This document shows, one piece after another, positions 54,364 through 63,240 of a stretch of DNA of 64,000 bases. Below the pieces are notes generated by a model, which ran no database searches, was not told the origin of the DNA, and saw only the letters and a list, made by a program, of their open reading frames with translations. Both the position numbers and the translations under genes were made by a program. Where the stretch lies: assembly GCA_963761015.1 (NCBI GenBank), contig CAVXFL010000015.1, forward strand, positions 1-64,000, read 5' to 3'. Each line of letters begins with the position of its first letter. Position 1 is the first letter of the stretch. This stretch comes from CAVXFL01 sp963761015. Lineage in GTDB: Bacteria > Pseudomonadota > Alphaproteobacteria > Acetobacterales > Acetobacteraceae.

Positions 54364-57168
54364 CCCTCGGCGCCCCCGCCAGCGCCGAGACGGAAACCGC
54401 GTCGCCGGCGGCGCAGCCCGCCCCCTTGCACCTGATCCTGATCGACGGCTCGGGGTTCCTGTTCCGCGCCTTCCACGCCCTGCCGCCGATGACGCGCCCG
54501 GACGGCGTGCCGGTGAACGCCGTGTTCGGCTTCACCAACATGCTGGCCAAGCTGCTGCGCGAGCATGTCGGCACGCATCTCGCGGTGATCTTCGACGCCG
54601 GCCGCGCCACCTTCCGCGACCGCATCTACGACCAGTACAAGGCGCACCGCCCGGAGCCGCCGGACGAGCTGTTGCCGCAATTCCCGCTGGTGCGCGAGGC
54701 CACCGCGGCGTTCGGCGTGCCGGCGATCGAACTCGCGGACTGGGAGGCCGACGACCTGATCGCCGCCTACGCGCGCACCGCCGTCGCATGCGGCGGGCGG
54801 GCGACCATCGTCTCCTCCGACAAGGACCTGATGCAGCTCATCCGCCCGGGCGTGGAAATGCTCGACCCGATCAAATACAAAGCGATCGGCCCCGCCGAGG
54901 TGATGGAGAAATTCGGCGTCCCGCCCGAGAAGCTGATCGAGGCGCAGGCGCTGATGGGCGATGCCATCGACAACGTGCCGGGGGTGCCGGGCATCGGCCC
55001 GAAGAACGCCGCGCAGCTGATCCAGGAATACGGCGACCTCGAATCAGTGCTCAGCGCCGCGCCCGCGATGAAGCCCTCGAAGCGGCGCGACAACCTGATC
55101 GCGCACGCCGCGAACGCGCGGCTGTCGCGCCAGCTCGTGACCCTCCGCGACGACGCGCCGCTGCCCATGCGCATCGACGAACTCGCCTGCTGCGAGCCCG
55201 ATCGCGACAAGCTGGCGGCGTTCCTGCGCCGCAACGGCTTCCGCAGCGTGCTGCTGCGGCTCGGGCTGGAGCAAGCGCCGGGCGCGCCGGTCGCCGGAGC
55301 CGCCGCCGCTGCCCGCCCCGCAGCCCGCGCGCGACATCCCGTTCGGACCGTACGAGACCGTCGGCGACTTGCCGGCGCTGCAAGCCTGGATCGGCGAGGC
55401 GAGCCGGGAAGGCGCCCTCGCCCTCGCCGTGATGACCGACACGCCCGACCCCGGATCGCCGTCCGGGGCGGGTCCGCTGCGCGCCACGCCGGTCGGGCTG
55501 GCGCTCGCGACCGCGCCGGGCCGTGCCTGCTACGTGCCGCTCGGCCACACCGCCGCGCCCGCGCAGATCGCGCCGGAGCAGGCGATGCGGGCGCTGACGC
55601 CGCTACTGTGCGACCCCGGCGTGCTGAAGATTTTTCACGACGCGAAGTTCGCCATGCTCGTGCTGGCGCGCGCGGGCGCGGCGAACGTCGCGCCGATCGA
55701 CGATACGATGCTGATCTCCTTCGCCCAGGACGCCGGCGCGCACGGCCATGCGCTGGAGGAGCTGTGTTCGCTGCATCTGGCGCACCAGCCGGGCGGGCTC
55801 GACCAGGCCACCGGCACGGGGCGCGCGCGCCTCGCCTTCGCCGACGTGCCGCTCGACCGCGCCACCGCCCATGCCGCCCAGTCCGCCGACATCGCGCTGC
55901 GCCTCTGGCACGCGCTGCGCCCGCGCCTGCGCACCACGCAATCGCTCGCGCATTACGAGCAGGTGGAGCGCCGCCTCCTGCGCGTGCTGATGGTCATGGA
56001 ACGCTGCGGCGTGCGCGTCGACGCCGACGATCTGCGCCGCATGTCCAGCGATTTCGCGCACCGCATGGCGGCGATGGAGCAGGAGATCTTCCGTCTCGCC
56101 GGCAAGCAATTCAACCTCGGCAGCCCGAAGCAACTGGGCGAAATCCTGTTCGACGAACAGAAGCTCGGCCTCAGCCGGCGCACCAAGACCGGCGCGCACG
56201 GCACCGATGCCGCGGTGTTGCAGCAGCTCGCCGACGAAGGCCACGCGCTGCCGGCGCGCGTGCTGGACTGGCGGCAACTGGCCAAACTGAAATCCACCTA
56301 CGCCGACGCGCTGGTCGATTACATCAATCCCGAAACCGGCCGCGTGCACACCTCCTTCGCGATGGCGGTGGCGAGCACCGGGCGGCTGTCGTCCAACGAT
56401 CCCAACCTGCAGAACATCCCGATCCGCACCGAGGAAGGCAGCCGCATCCGCCGCGCCTTCATCGCCGAGCCCGGCCACGTGCTGGTTTCCGCCGATTACT
56501 CGCAGATCGAGTTGCGGCTGCTCGCCCATGTCGCCGACATCCCGGCGCTCGGCGAAAGCTTCGCGCGCGGCGAGGACATTCACGCGCGCACGGCGAGCGA
56601 GGTGTTCGGCATCCCGATGGCGGGCATGGACGCGGCGACGCGCCGGCGCGCCAAGGCGATCAATTTCGGCATCATCTACGGCATCAGCGCGTTCGGCCTC
56701 GGCCGTCAGTTAGGCGTGCCGCCGGGGGAAGCAAAACTCTACATCGACGCGTATTTCGCCCGCTACCCGGGGATCCGCGCCTACATGGAGCGCACCAAGG
56801 AGGAGGCGCGGATCCACGGTTTCGTGCTGACCCCGTTCGGCCGCCGCTGCTGGATCCCCGGCATCGCCGACCGCAACCCGGCCAAGCGCGGCTACGCCGA
56901 GCGCCAGGCGATCAACGCGCCGTTGCAGGGCGGCGCCGCCGACATCATCAAGCGCGCCATGGTCCGCCTGCCGCGCGCCCTTTCCGATGTCGGCCTGCGC
57001 GCGCGGCTGTTGTTGCAGGTGCATGACGAGCTGTTGTTCGAGGCCCCGGAGCACGAAGCGATCGACACCGCCCGCATCGCCCGCGACGTGATGGAGCGCG
57101 CGGCGCGTTTGTCGGTTCCGCTGGTTGTCGAGACGGGGATTGGCCGGACTTGGGCGGAGGCGCATTGA
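54321..57168 (+). pseudogene. polA: DNA polymerase I, one frameshift
   Basis: The 5'-nuclease domain is canonical ('LILIDGSGFLFRAFHALPPM', 'AVIFDAGRATFRDRIYDQYK', 'SSDKDLMQLI', 'GDAIDNVPGVPGIGPKNA'). After 'GAPVA' an extra G at 55296 shifts frame; the protein resumes 'EPPPLPAPQPARDIPFG'. Polymerase motifs A, B and C are intact ('SADYSQIELRLLAHVA', 'RRRAKAINFGIIYGIS', 'LLQVHDELLFEAP'). The 3'-5' exonuclease domain has lost its DEDD residues (for example 'HAAQSADIALRL' where YxxxD is expected). Repaired length is about 948 residues. polA is rarely dispensable, so the shift is probably a sequencing error. The true start is uncertain (GTG 54321 or 54345). Confidence 0.9.
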
Positions 57169-57216
57169 TCGTGTATTCCCAAATGAACCCGCACCGTTTC
57201 TGGTGCGAGCAAACTC

Positions 57217-57238
57217 CCTCTCCCGCTTGCGGGAGAGG
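57217..57238. repeat. Palindromic hairpin after polA
   Basis: CCTCTCCCGC (57217-57226) and GCGGGAGAGG (57229-57238) form a 10-bp stem with a 2-base spacer. Palindromes of this CTCTCCCGC type are frequent intergenic elements in Proteobacteria. Here it lies between polA and parD and may serve as polA terminator. Confidence 0.6.
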
Positions 57239-57253
57239 ACCGGGGTGAGAATC

Positions 57254-57535
57254 ATGCGGACCCGCAGCATCAGCCTGACAGCCGAGCAAGACGCCTTCAT
57301 CGAAAGCGCCGTGAAAACCGGCGAATACGAGGATGCGAGCGAAGCGATCCGCGATGCCGTGCGCGCCTTGCAGCAGCGCCGACGAGAAGACTCCCTCAAG
57401 CTCGAAGCGCTGCGGTTGCGGATCGATGCCGGGCTCGATGCGCTCGAACGCGGCGAATTCGTCGAGATCAATGATGTCGACCTCGACGACTACCTCGACG
57501 CGCTGGCAACCAGCCCGAGCGAGCAGGCGCGCTAA
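57254..57535 (+). CDS. ParD-type antitoxin
   Basis: A 93-residue antitoxin with the ribbon-helix-helix start 'SISLTAEQDAFIESAVKTGEYEDASEAIRDAVRAL' (cited as residues 5-39) and an acidic C-terminal tail ('INDVDLDDYLDAL') for toxin binding. It is immediately followed by the ParE-type toxin gene. It probably represses its own promoter. Confidence 0.88.
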   Translation: MRTRSISLTAEQDAFIESAVKTGEYEDASEAIRDAVRALQQRRREDSLKLEALRLRIDAGLDALERGEFVEINDVDLDDYLDALATSPSEQAR

Positions 57536-57538
57536 GGG

Positions 57539-57901
57539 GTGGCGAGGTTTCGCCTATCGCCCCTCGCCCAGGCCGACATTGCTCATATTCTCGCGACCAG
57601 CGCGACGGTCCGTGGACCGGACGCCAAGCATCGTTATCGCGCGCTCCTGAGCGCAGCCATGCGCAAGGTCGCGGCTGCCCCGAAAGGCCCCGGAACGCGC
57701 GACCGATCCGATTTGCGACCGGGTATTCGCAGCTTCCACCTCAGGCTCGCCCGCGACGATGTTCCAAGCGGGAGGGTGAAACGGCCAGTGCATATTCTCT
57801 ATTATCGCGTGGCCGAGGCGGAGCTGATCGAGATTGTGCGCGTCCTCCACGGCCGCATGGAGCCCAGCCGGCATTTGCACCAGATCGCGGACGGCGAATG
57901 A
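57539..57901 (+). CDS. ParE/RelE-type toxin
   Basis: A 120-residue toxin of the RelE/ParE fold: 'RFRLSPLAQADIAHILATSA', 'PGIRSFHLRLARDD', 'HILYYRVAEAELIEIVRVLHGRM'. The GTG start is 3 bp after the antitoxin stop, with AAGGGG overlapping it. ParE toxins inhibit gyrase. The pair is complete. Confidence 0.87.
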   Translation: MARFRLSPLAQADIAHILATSATVRGPDAKHRYRALLSAAMRKVAAAPKGPGTRDRSDLRPGIRSFHLRLARDDVPSGRVKRPVHILYYRVAEAELIEIVRVLHGRMEPSRHLHQIADGE

Positions 57902-58210
57902 AACGCGCTATTCCCGGCATCCCTTGTTCCTTACCGGCAAAACCTGTCCCGGCAAAGGCCGGGAGCCGGTATCCACGGTGCCCACGCGCTGTTCTCGGGT
58001 ACCGGCGAAATCCTGCCAACCAGCGGTGGGAGTAGCGCGTCAATTGAATGGGACTAAAGTCATGGTGTGCCAAAAAGGTCCGCTGCCGGGCCAAGGCCGG
58101 ACGGTCCGAGGCTCCTTCGAAATTGGCGTTGGTTGCGAGGCCGGATGGGGTGGCGGTGGCGGCGCATTGGGGGATGCGCCAACATCGACAACCATGAGTT
58201 CTGAGCGATC
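57902..58210. other. Intergenic stretch without a gene
   Basis: These 309 bp contain 'cggcaaaggccgggagccgg' type imperfect palindromes near 57950-57975 and no credible coding frame. A promoter for the following ATPase gene is expected here but no clear element stands out. Confidence 0.4.
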
Positions 58211-59868
58211 ATGATCACTCATATACATCTGAAGGCTGGCTCTTCGCCACGTCAGCCACCACTCGTCGTAGAAACCCCGCCATCGGTTACCATCTTTGTA
58301 GGACCGAATAATTCCGGAAAAAGCTTGGCTCTTCGCGAAATCCATCTCTTCTGCAATGTAGATGAGGCGCAGAGCTTCGTGATCGGGAGTCTCGATTTCG
58401 AGGGGCGCGGCGACAGTGATGCCCGAAGAGAGTTGGAGTCGTTAAAGGCAGCTCCTTTAGCTGGCGAGCGGACTATTCCCGAACAGTCTATTGTAACCAT
58501 AGGTCAAAATCGGTTTCTCGTTGCCGAGGCTCAGTTTCTTGATGCATTGATTCACCCTAATTCGAGGAAGCATTTATTTGCAGATTGGTATTTGAGACAT
58601 TTTGTGCTTAACCTTGATGGGCCGAGCCGAGTTAGTCTGGTGAACTCGCAGGGGCGCGGGGATCTGAAAAACCCGACCACGCCTCTGGCGAGACTTCTAA
58701 CAAACGATAGCGAACGCGAGGCCCTGCGCAAGGTGATATACGAATCTCTCGGTTTGCATTTTGCCATTGACGCGCAAGCAGGCGATCAGTTGAGCATCCG
58801 CTTTGGTTCCACGCCTCCTCCGGACGAACGGAGTTTCAACGATCAAGCTCTGGAGTATATGCGCTCTGCCAGCGGAATCGAATCTGTTAGCGATGGTGTA
58901 AAAGCTTTTACCGGGATTTTAATCCAGCTCCATACCGGCGATCCAAAAATCATTCTGATCGATGAACCTGAAGCATTTTTGCATCCTTCTTTGGTATCGA
59001 GACTTGCAATGGAAATTGCTCGTGGTGCGATATCTGAGCACAAGCGCGTATTTGTAGCAACTCACAGCCCGCAGTTCGTGATGGGTGCAGTCCTTTCGGG
59101 TGCGAGGGTCAACATTGTCCGTCTTACCTACGAGCGTGGCGTCGCCACGGCCCGTTTGCTGCCCAGTGCCGAACTTACCCAACTCATGCAGGACCCGCTC
59201 TTGCGATCCGCGGGCGTGTTGTCAGGGTTGTTTTACAAACACGTCGTCGTGTGCGAAGCTGATGCTGATCGTGCCTTCTATCAGGAAGTCAATGAGCGTC
59301 TCCTTGCCACCAACGATTCACGAGGGGCCCCGGATACCCTTTTTTTGAACGCTGACAACAAGCAAACCATTCCGCGAATTGTGGAACCGCTGCGGAAGCT
59401 TGGGATTCCAACGGCCGCCATTGCTGATCTCGACATTCTCAAGGGCGGGGGGCAAGAATGGACCCGGCACCTTATCGCTTCCGGCATACCAACGTCGGAT
59501 CACCAGCCGTTTGGGGCACGTCGTGCCAATGCATTGAAGGCGCTATAAACAATAGCTGTCAGAACTTCAAGACCGCGGGCGGCATTGCTCTTCTCTCTGG
59601 TTCTGAACGCGAGGCCGCAAACAACTTGCTCGATGAGCTTGAACGATACGGTTTGTTTGTGGTTCGCGTGGGCGAAGTAGAACGCTGGCTTGATAAACTG
59701 GATGTGCAGCGAAGCAAGCTGTCGTGGTTGCGCTCGATATTTGAAAAGATGGGGAGCGATCCTAAATCTGGCGATTACGTTAAACCAGGTTCCGATGATG
59801 TTTGGGACTTCTTGGGTAGGGTCCGCGCGTGGCTAACCGAACCTGACCGTCGTGGCATCCCCGTCTAG
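58211..59868 (+). pseudogene. OLD-like AAA ATPase with TOPRIM nuclease domain, one frameshift
   Basis: The N-terminal ABC/SMC-type ATPase has Walker A 'FVGPNNSGKS' (31-38), 'IRFGSTPPP', signature-like 'SDGVKAFTGIL', Walker B 'KIILIDEPEAFLHP' and 'VATHSPQFV'. A TOPRIM domain follows with 'KHVVVCEADADRAFY' and 'AAIADLDILKGG'. The frame ends at a TAA near 59548 and resumes one base out as 'INNSCQNFKTAGG', running to 59868 with 'LLDELERYGLFVVRVGEVE'. One base is missing. Its base composition is clearly more AT-rich than its neighbours, suggesting transfer. OLD-family nucleases act in phage defence or DNA processing; no GajB-type helicase partner is next to it. Confidence 0.8.
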
Positions 59869-60007
59869 CGCGCGCGTAGGGCGGGAAAGCGTAGCGCATC
59901 CCGCCGCCCATCCGAAGCGTCCTACGCGCGACGGTTCCTGCTGAACAGCCTGCAAAAGCGGTCCTATGCCGCAGCTGTTTCCGCCCCATGTGTCCGGCCA
60001 GAAAAAT

Positions 60008-60325
60008 TCATCGGATCAGCAGAATGATCGCCTCGCCCGCCAGCTTGCCGCGGTGCGGCGTGCCGCGCGGCACCAGCAGGCTTTCGCCCGGCTTGGCCGA
60101 AACCAGGCCGTCCGGGGTTTCCACCGTGAACGTGCCTTCCAGCGCCACCACGTATTCGTCGGCGTCGTCGTGCACGTCGAAGTCGGGGCGCTCGCGCGGC
60201 TCGGCGCGCACCAGATACACCGTCGCACCGTTGATGCGCGTGATCTCGTGCCATTGCCCGGCCGGCAGCGTCCGCGCGCGCTCCACCAATTGTTGCGCCT
60301 GCGCGCCATCCGCGATCGTCATCAT
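60008..60325 (-). CDS. Cupin domain protein
   Basis: A 105-residue single-domain cupin with motif 1 'DVHDDADEYVVALEGTFTV' and motif 2 'PGESLLVPRGTPHRGKL', including metal-binding His, Glu and His. It could be a small metal-dependent isomerase, dioxygenase or sensor. ATG at 60325 (or 60322) with GGAGAGG upstream, overlapping the Uma2 stop by 4 bp. Confidence 0.85.
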   Translation of the reverse strand: MMTIADGAQAQQLVERARTLPAGQWHEITRINGATVYLVRAEPRERPDFDVHDDADEYVVALEGTFTVETPDGLVSAKPGESLLVPRGTPHRGKLAGEAIILLIR

Positions 60326-60921
60326 CGGTCCGCCTCTCCTGGTCCAGCAGTTTCGGAACCCGCGCCGCCGGCCGGCAGCGGCACATCCGCATAGATGCCG
60401 GCCAGCGCGATCTCGACCCCGATCTCCGGCATTTGCAGCACGTCGCCCTCGGTCAGCGCGCGCACGACCCATTCGGCGCCGAGGCGCAAACACACCGTTG
60501 CCGCGATGCTGTCCTGTTCGAGAATGACGTAGCGCCGGATCGATGGCGTGACCTGATAGTCGCGCATCTTGTCGATCCGGTCGGTGCGCGAGGTGCCGGG
60601 GCTGAGCACCTCGAAGACGACGACCGGCTCCGCCACGATGGTGGCCCCGCGCGGAACGGGGGTGCAGCTCACGACGGCATCCGGATAGCGGATGCGCCCC
60701 GCCACCTCGATCTTGATCGTCGGGCCCCACAGCCGGCACGGCTTGCCATGCAAGCCATCGAGCAGCAACCCACGCAGCCGGTTGCCGATCGCCTCGTGCT
60801 CCACGGTCCCGCCGGTCATGGCGACCGGCTGGAAGCCGTCGAACTCCCAGCGCAGCTCCTGCCCCTCCTCCCAGGCGAGGAACTGCTCCAGGGTCATGCC
60901 GCGGCGCACAGCGACGGTCAT
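60322..60921 (-). CDS. Uma2-family (DUF820) restriction-endonuclease-fold protein
   Basis: A 199-residue protein: 'MTLEQFLAWEEGQELRWEFDGFQPVAMTGGTVEHEAIGNRL' (cited as residues 9-49), then 'RYPDAVVSCTP' and 'VVFEVLSPGTSRTDRIDKMRDY', with the PD-(D/E)xK-like Asp and Glu. Uma2 proteins are abundant in cyanobacteria and some Proteobacteria; many are mobile-element-associated, and the function is not settled. Start at 60921 gives the family N-terminus. Confidence 0.85.
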   Translation of the reverse strand: MTVAVRRGMTLEQFLAWEEGQELRWEFDGFQPVAMTGGTVEHEAIGNRLRGLLLDGLHGKPCRLWGPTIKIEVAGRIRYPDAVVSCTPVPRGATIVAEPVVVFEVLSPGTSRTDRIDKMRDYQVTPSIRRYVILEQDSIAATVCLRLGAEWVVRALTEGDVLQMPEIGVEIALAGIYADVPLPAGGAGSETAGPGEADR

Positions 60922-61069
60922 GGCAGGCTTATACCGCTCGGCGGCGTCAAAAGGAATCCTGCGATCGGGGCGCGTCACAAACCCATGGCGTTCGGCGAAC
61001 CGAGGGGATGATGGTCACGCTCGGCCGCTTGGCCACGCGCGACGTGCGCCGCGGGCCGCTAGCGTTACT

Positions 61070-61100
61070 AACCATTGCACCGGGAGTAAAACTAACGCTA
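61070..61100. promoter_or_regulatory. Inverted repeat TAGCGTTA / TAACGCTA
   Basis: TAGCGTTA (61070-61077) and TAACGCTA (61093-61100) are perfect 8-bp inverted arms with a 15-bp spacer. The spacing is about two helical turns, as for a dimeric repressor. It lies 16 bp before the TTG at 61116 and between divergent genes. TATAAG overlaps the right arm and could be a -10 element. Confidence 0.45.
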
Positions 61101-61115
61101 TAAGTACCGCCATGT

Positions 61116-62006
61116 TTGACGGCGCTCCGAACTCTGCCCGCCGCCCCCGGTCTTGACCCGGGGGTCGCCCTCCAGCTTCCGGCCGACGCGTACTGGCACC
61201 TCGTCCGCACGCTCCGCCTCACCCTGCCGCCGCCGCCCGGCGTCAATCCGGGGCCGGAGGATCTGGCCCGGCGCGACCGCGCCGCCATCGCCCGCATCGC
61301 GGCACTCGCGCCGGCCAACGCCGCCGAGGCCGACGTGGCCGCGCAATTCGTCGCCGCCTCGGAGCAGTGGAAGGATTGCCTCCGCCTCGCCCACCAGCCC
61401 GACACGACGCCGGAGTGGGCGGCCAAATGCCGCGCCCAGGCCGCGGCCATGATGCGCCAGGCGAACAGCGCGCTCCGGCTGCTGCTGCGCATGCAGCAGG
61501 CGCGGCGCAAGCTCGAGGCGGTCGATGCCACCGCCGACCACCTCGCCTGGACGGAACATTGCGCGCTCGGGCTGATGGCCGAGGCGCTCGCGGCGTGCCC
61601 TCACCCCGGCGCTCTTCCAAAGGCAGAGCAAGCAGCAGCGGCGTCCCCTCTGCCCGGGCGCGAGGAAGCAGGGGCAAAATCCCCTCCGGACGAGGGACAG
61701 ATCCGGCCTACGCCGGGGGCGGGGGCGCGGGCGCGGGCCGCCGCGCCGGAGTTGGTCGCCGCGGCCGAGCGCTACGCCGCCGCCTATCCCGAGCGCGCCG
61801 CTTCGATCCGCCGCACCGGGCGGCTGCCGCCCGATGTCATCTACTTCGACCCGCCCGAGGCCGCGCTCGCCTCGGCGCTCATCGCCGCGCGCACCCCCGC
61901 CCTCGCCGCGCTCGACGAGGTTCCCACGCGCGAATCCGACAGTATTGCCGGCCGCGCGCCCGCCGAAGCCGGCCCCGAGCCTCGACACGGGGTCCGCGCC
62001 GCCTAG
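61116..62006 (+). CDS. Hypothetical helical protein
   Basis: A 296-residue alanine-rich, mostly helical protein: 'LPADAYWHLVRTLRLTLPPPPG', 'DLARRDRAAIARIAALAPANAAEADVAAQFVAASEQW' (cited as residues 49-86) and 'MQQARRKLEAVDATADHLAWTEH'. A low-complexity insertion (about 165-205) contains sequence resembling intergenic filler. A conserved-looking end 'RTGRLPPDVIYFDPPEAALA' follows. I do not recognise a family. The only in-frame start near the front is TTG at 61116; the true start is uncertain. Confidence 0.5.
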   Translation: MTALRTLPAAPGLDPGVALQLPADAYWHLVRTLRLTLPPPPGVNPGPEDLARRDRAAIARIAALAPANAAEADVAAQFVAASEQWKDCLRLAHQPDTTPEWAAKCRAQAAAMMRQANSALRLLLRMQQARRKLEAVDATADHLAWTEHCALGLMAEALAACPHPGALPKAEQAAAASPLPGREEAGAKSPPDEGQIRPTPGAGARARAAAPELVAAAERYAAAYPERAASIRRTGRLPPDVIYFDPPEAALASALIAARTPALAALDEVPTRESDSIAGRAPAEAGPEPRHGVRAA

Positions 62007-62280
62007 ACCGCGTTCATCCAGACGGCAAAAAATGTCCCGTCATGCCGGCGCCAAGCGGGCATCACGCAAAAACGACGCGCGGCGTATGCCCGGCTAAGGT
62101 CTCGGTGCCGATCGAGAGCGATTGCCGCCTTGCCGAAAAAATGCTCCGGCATCTCGCAAATCGCGGCAATGAGACGGCGGCGAGACTGCCGCGCCCAGGC
62201 TCACCCCGCTTTCGTCTCGCCCTCCCGCCCGGCTGGGCGGTTCAGTTGCGGGTCTTCGCCGTGGCGCGTTGCCGGGTCCG

Positions 62281-63240
62281 TTACCTGTCGGGGTCGGGCA
62301 GCGGCGGCTCGGACTTCACCTCGGTCGGCTGCAGCGCGGGCGCGGGCGCCGCCTTGTGCGCCGCGACCCGGGGGCGCCGGCGCGGCGTATGCTGGATCGC
62401 GCCGGTCATCGGAATGAAGAACACGCCGACATCGCGCCGCGAATGCACCTTGCCCGCGTCGTCCTTGGTATAGACGTAGAGGAATTGCCCGCGCTTGAAC
62501 GGCTGGCCGATCGGAATCACCATCCGCCCCTGCGGCTTCAACTGCTTGAACAGATCCGGCGGGGCGTATTCGGCCGCGCAGGTGACGATGATGATGTCGA
62601 ACCCGCCCTTCACCTCCGGCCAGCCGTAGTACCCGTCGCCCACCCGCGTGGCGACGTTGTCGTAGCCGAGCGGGGCGAAGATCTGCGACACCGCGCGCCC
62701 CAGCGGCTCGATGATCTCGATCGAATAGGCGCGGCGGACGATGCGCGACAGCACCGCGCTCTGGAACCCGCTGCCGGTGCCGATCTCGAGCGTCACGTAA
62801 TCGGGCTTCGGCCGGCAGAGCTGCGTCATGTAGGCCTGCCCCAGATAGTCGGACAGCGCCGAGCCGTAGCCGATCCCCCAGGGTTTCGGCGTCGCCTCGT
62901 AGGCTTCCGAGGGCACCGGGAGATGCTCGGAATAGATGTAATGGAAGTATTCGCGCGGCACCTTGCGGAACGCGTCCACCACCAGCGGGTCGGCGGCACC
63001 GAAATGCCGTTTCAGATACGCCTCGATGCGGGCGATATAGGCCGGGCGGCGCGCCTCGATCGCCGCGAAGGCGCGTTCGGACAGCCGCGCCGGACGTCCG
63101 GAACGCGCCATTGCGTCCTCGAACGCGTCGAGCGTCCAGCCGCCCGCGGCGGGAGCGGCGCGGGCCAAACGGGAAGCGGGAAGCGTGGCGGCGGCGGCGA
63201 TCAGGCCGCGTCGTGTGAGGGCGCCGGGATGTCCTGCCAA
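62281..63240 (-). CDS. Protein-L-isoaspartate O-methyltransferase-like enzyme with Tat-type signal
   Basis: A 319-residue protein. After a twin-arginine-like leader ('TRRGLIAAAATLPASRLARA') comes the PIMT core: 'VPREYFHYIYSEHLPVP', 'SDYLGQAYMTQL', the AdoMet motif 'VTLEIGTGSGFQSAVLS' and 'FDIIIVTCAAEYAPPDLF'. The C-terminal tail is proline/alanine-rich. PIMT repairs isoaspartyl damage. A predicted exported PIMT is unusual because AdoMet is cytosolic. The TTG at 63240 has AAGGAG 8 bp upstream and overlaps the preceding gene by 40 bp. Confidence 0.75.
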   Translation of the reverse strand: MAGHPGALTRRGLIAAAATLPASRLARAAPAAGGWTLDAFEDAMARSGRPARLSERAFAAIEARRPAYIARIEAYLKRHFGAADPLVVDAFRKVPREYFHYIYSEHLPVPSEAYEATPKPWGIGYGSALSDYLGQAYMTQLCRPKPDYVTLEIGTGSGFQSAVLSRIVRRAYSIEIIEPLGRAVSQIFAPLGYDNVATRVGDGYYGWPEVKGGFDIIIVTCAAEYAPPDLFKQLKPQGRMVIPIGQPFKRGQFLYVYTKDDAGKVHSRRDVGVFFIPMTGAIQHTPRRRPRVAAHKAAPAPALQPTEVKSEPPLPDPDR

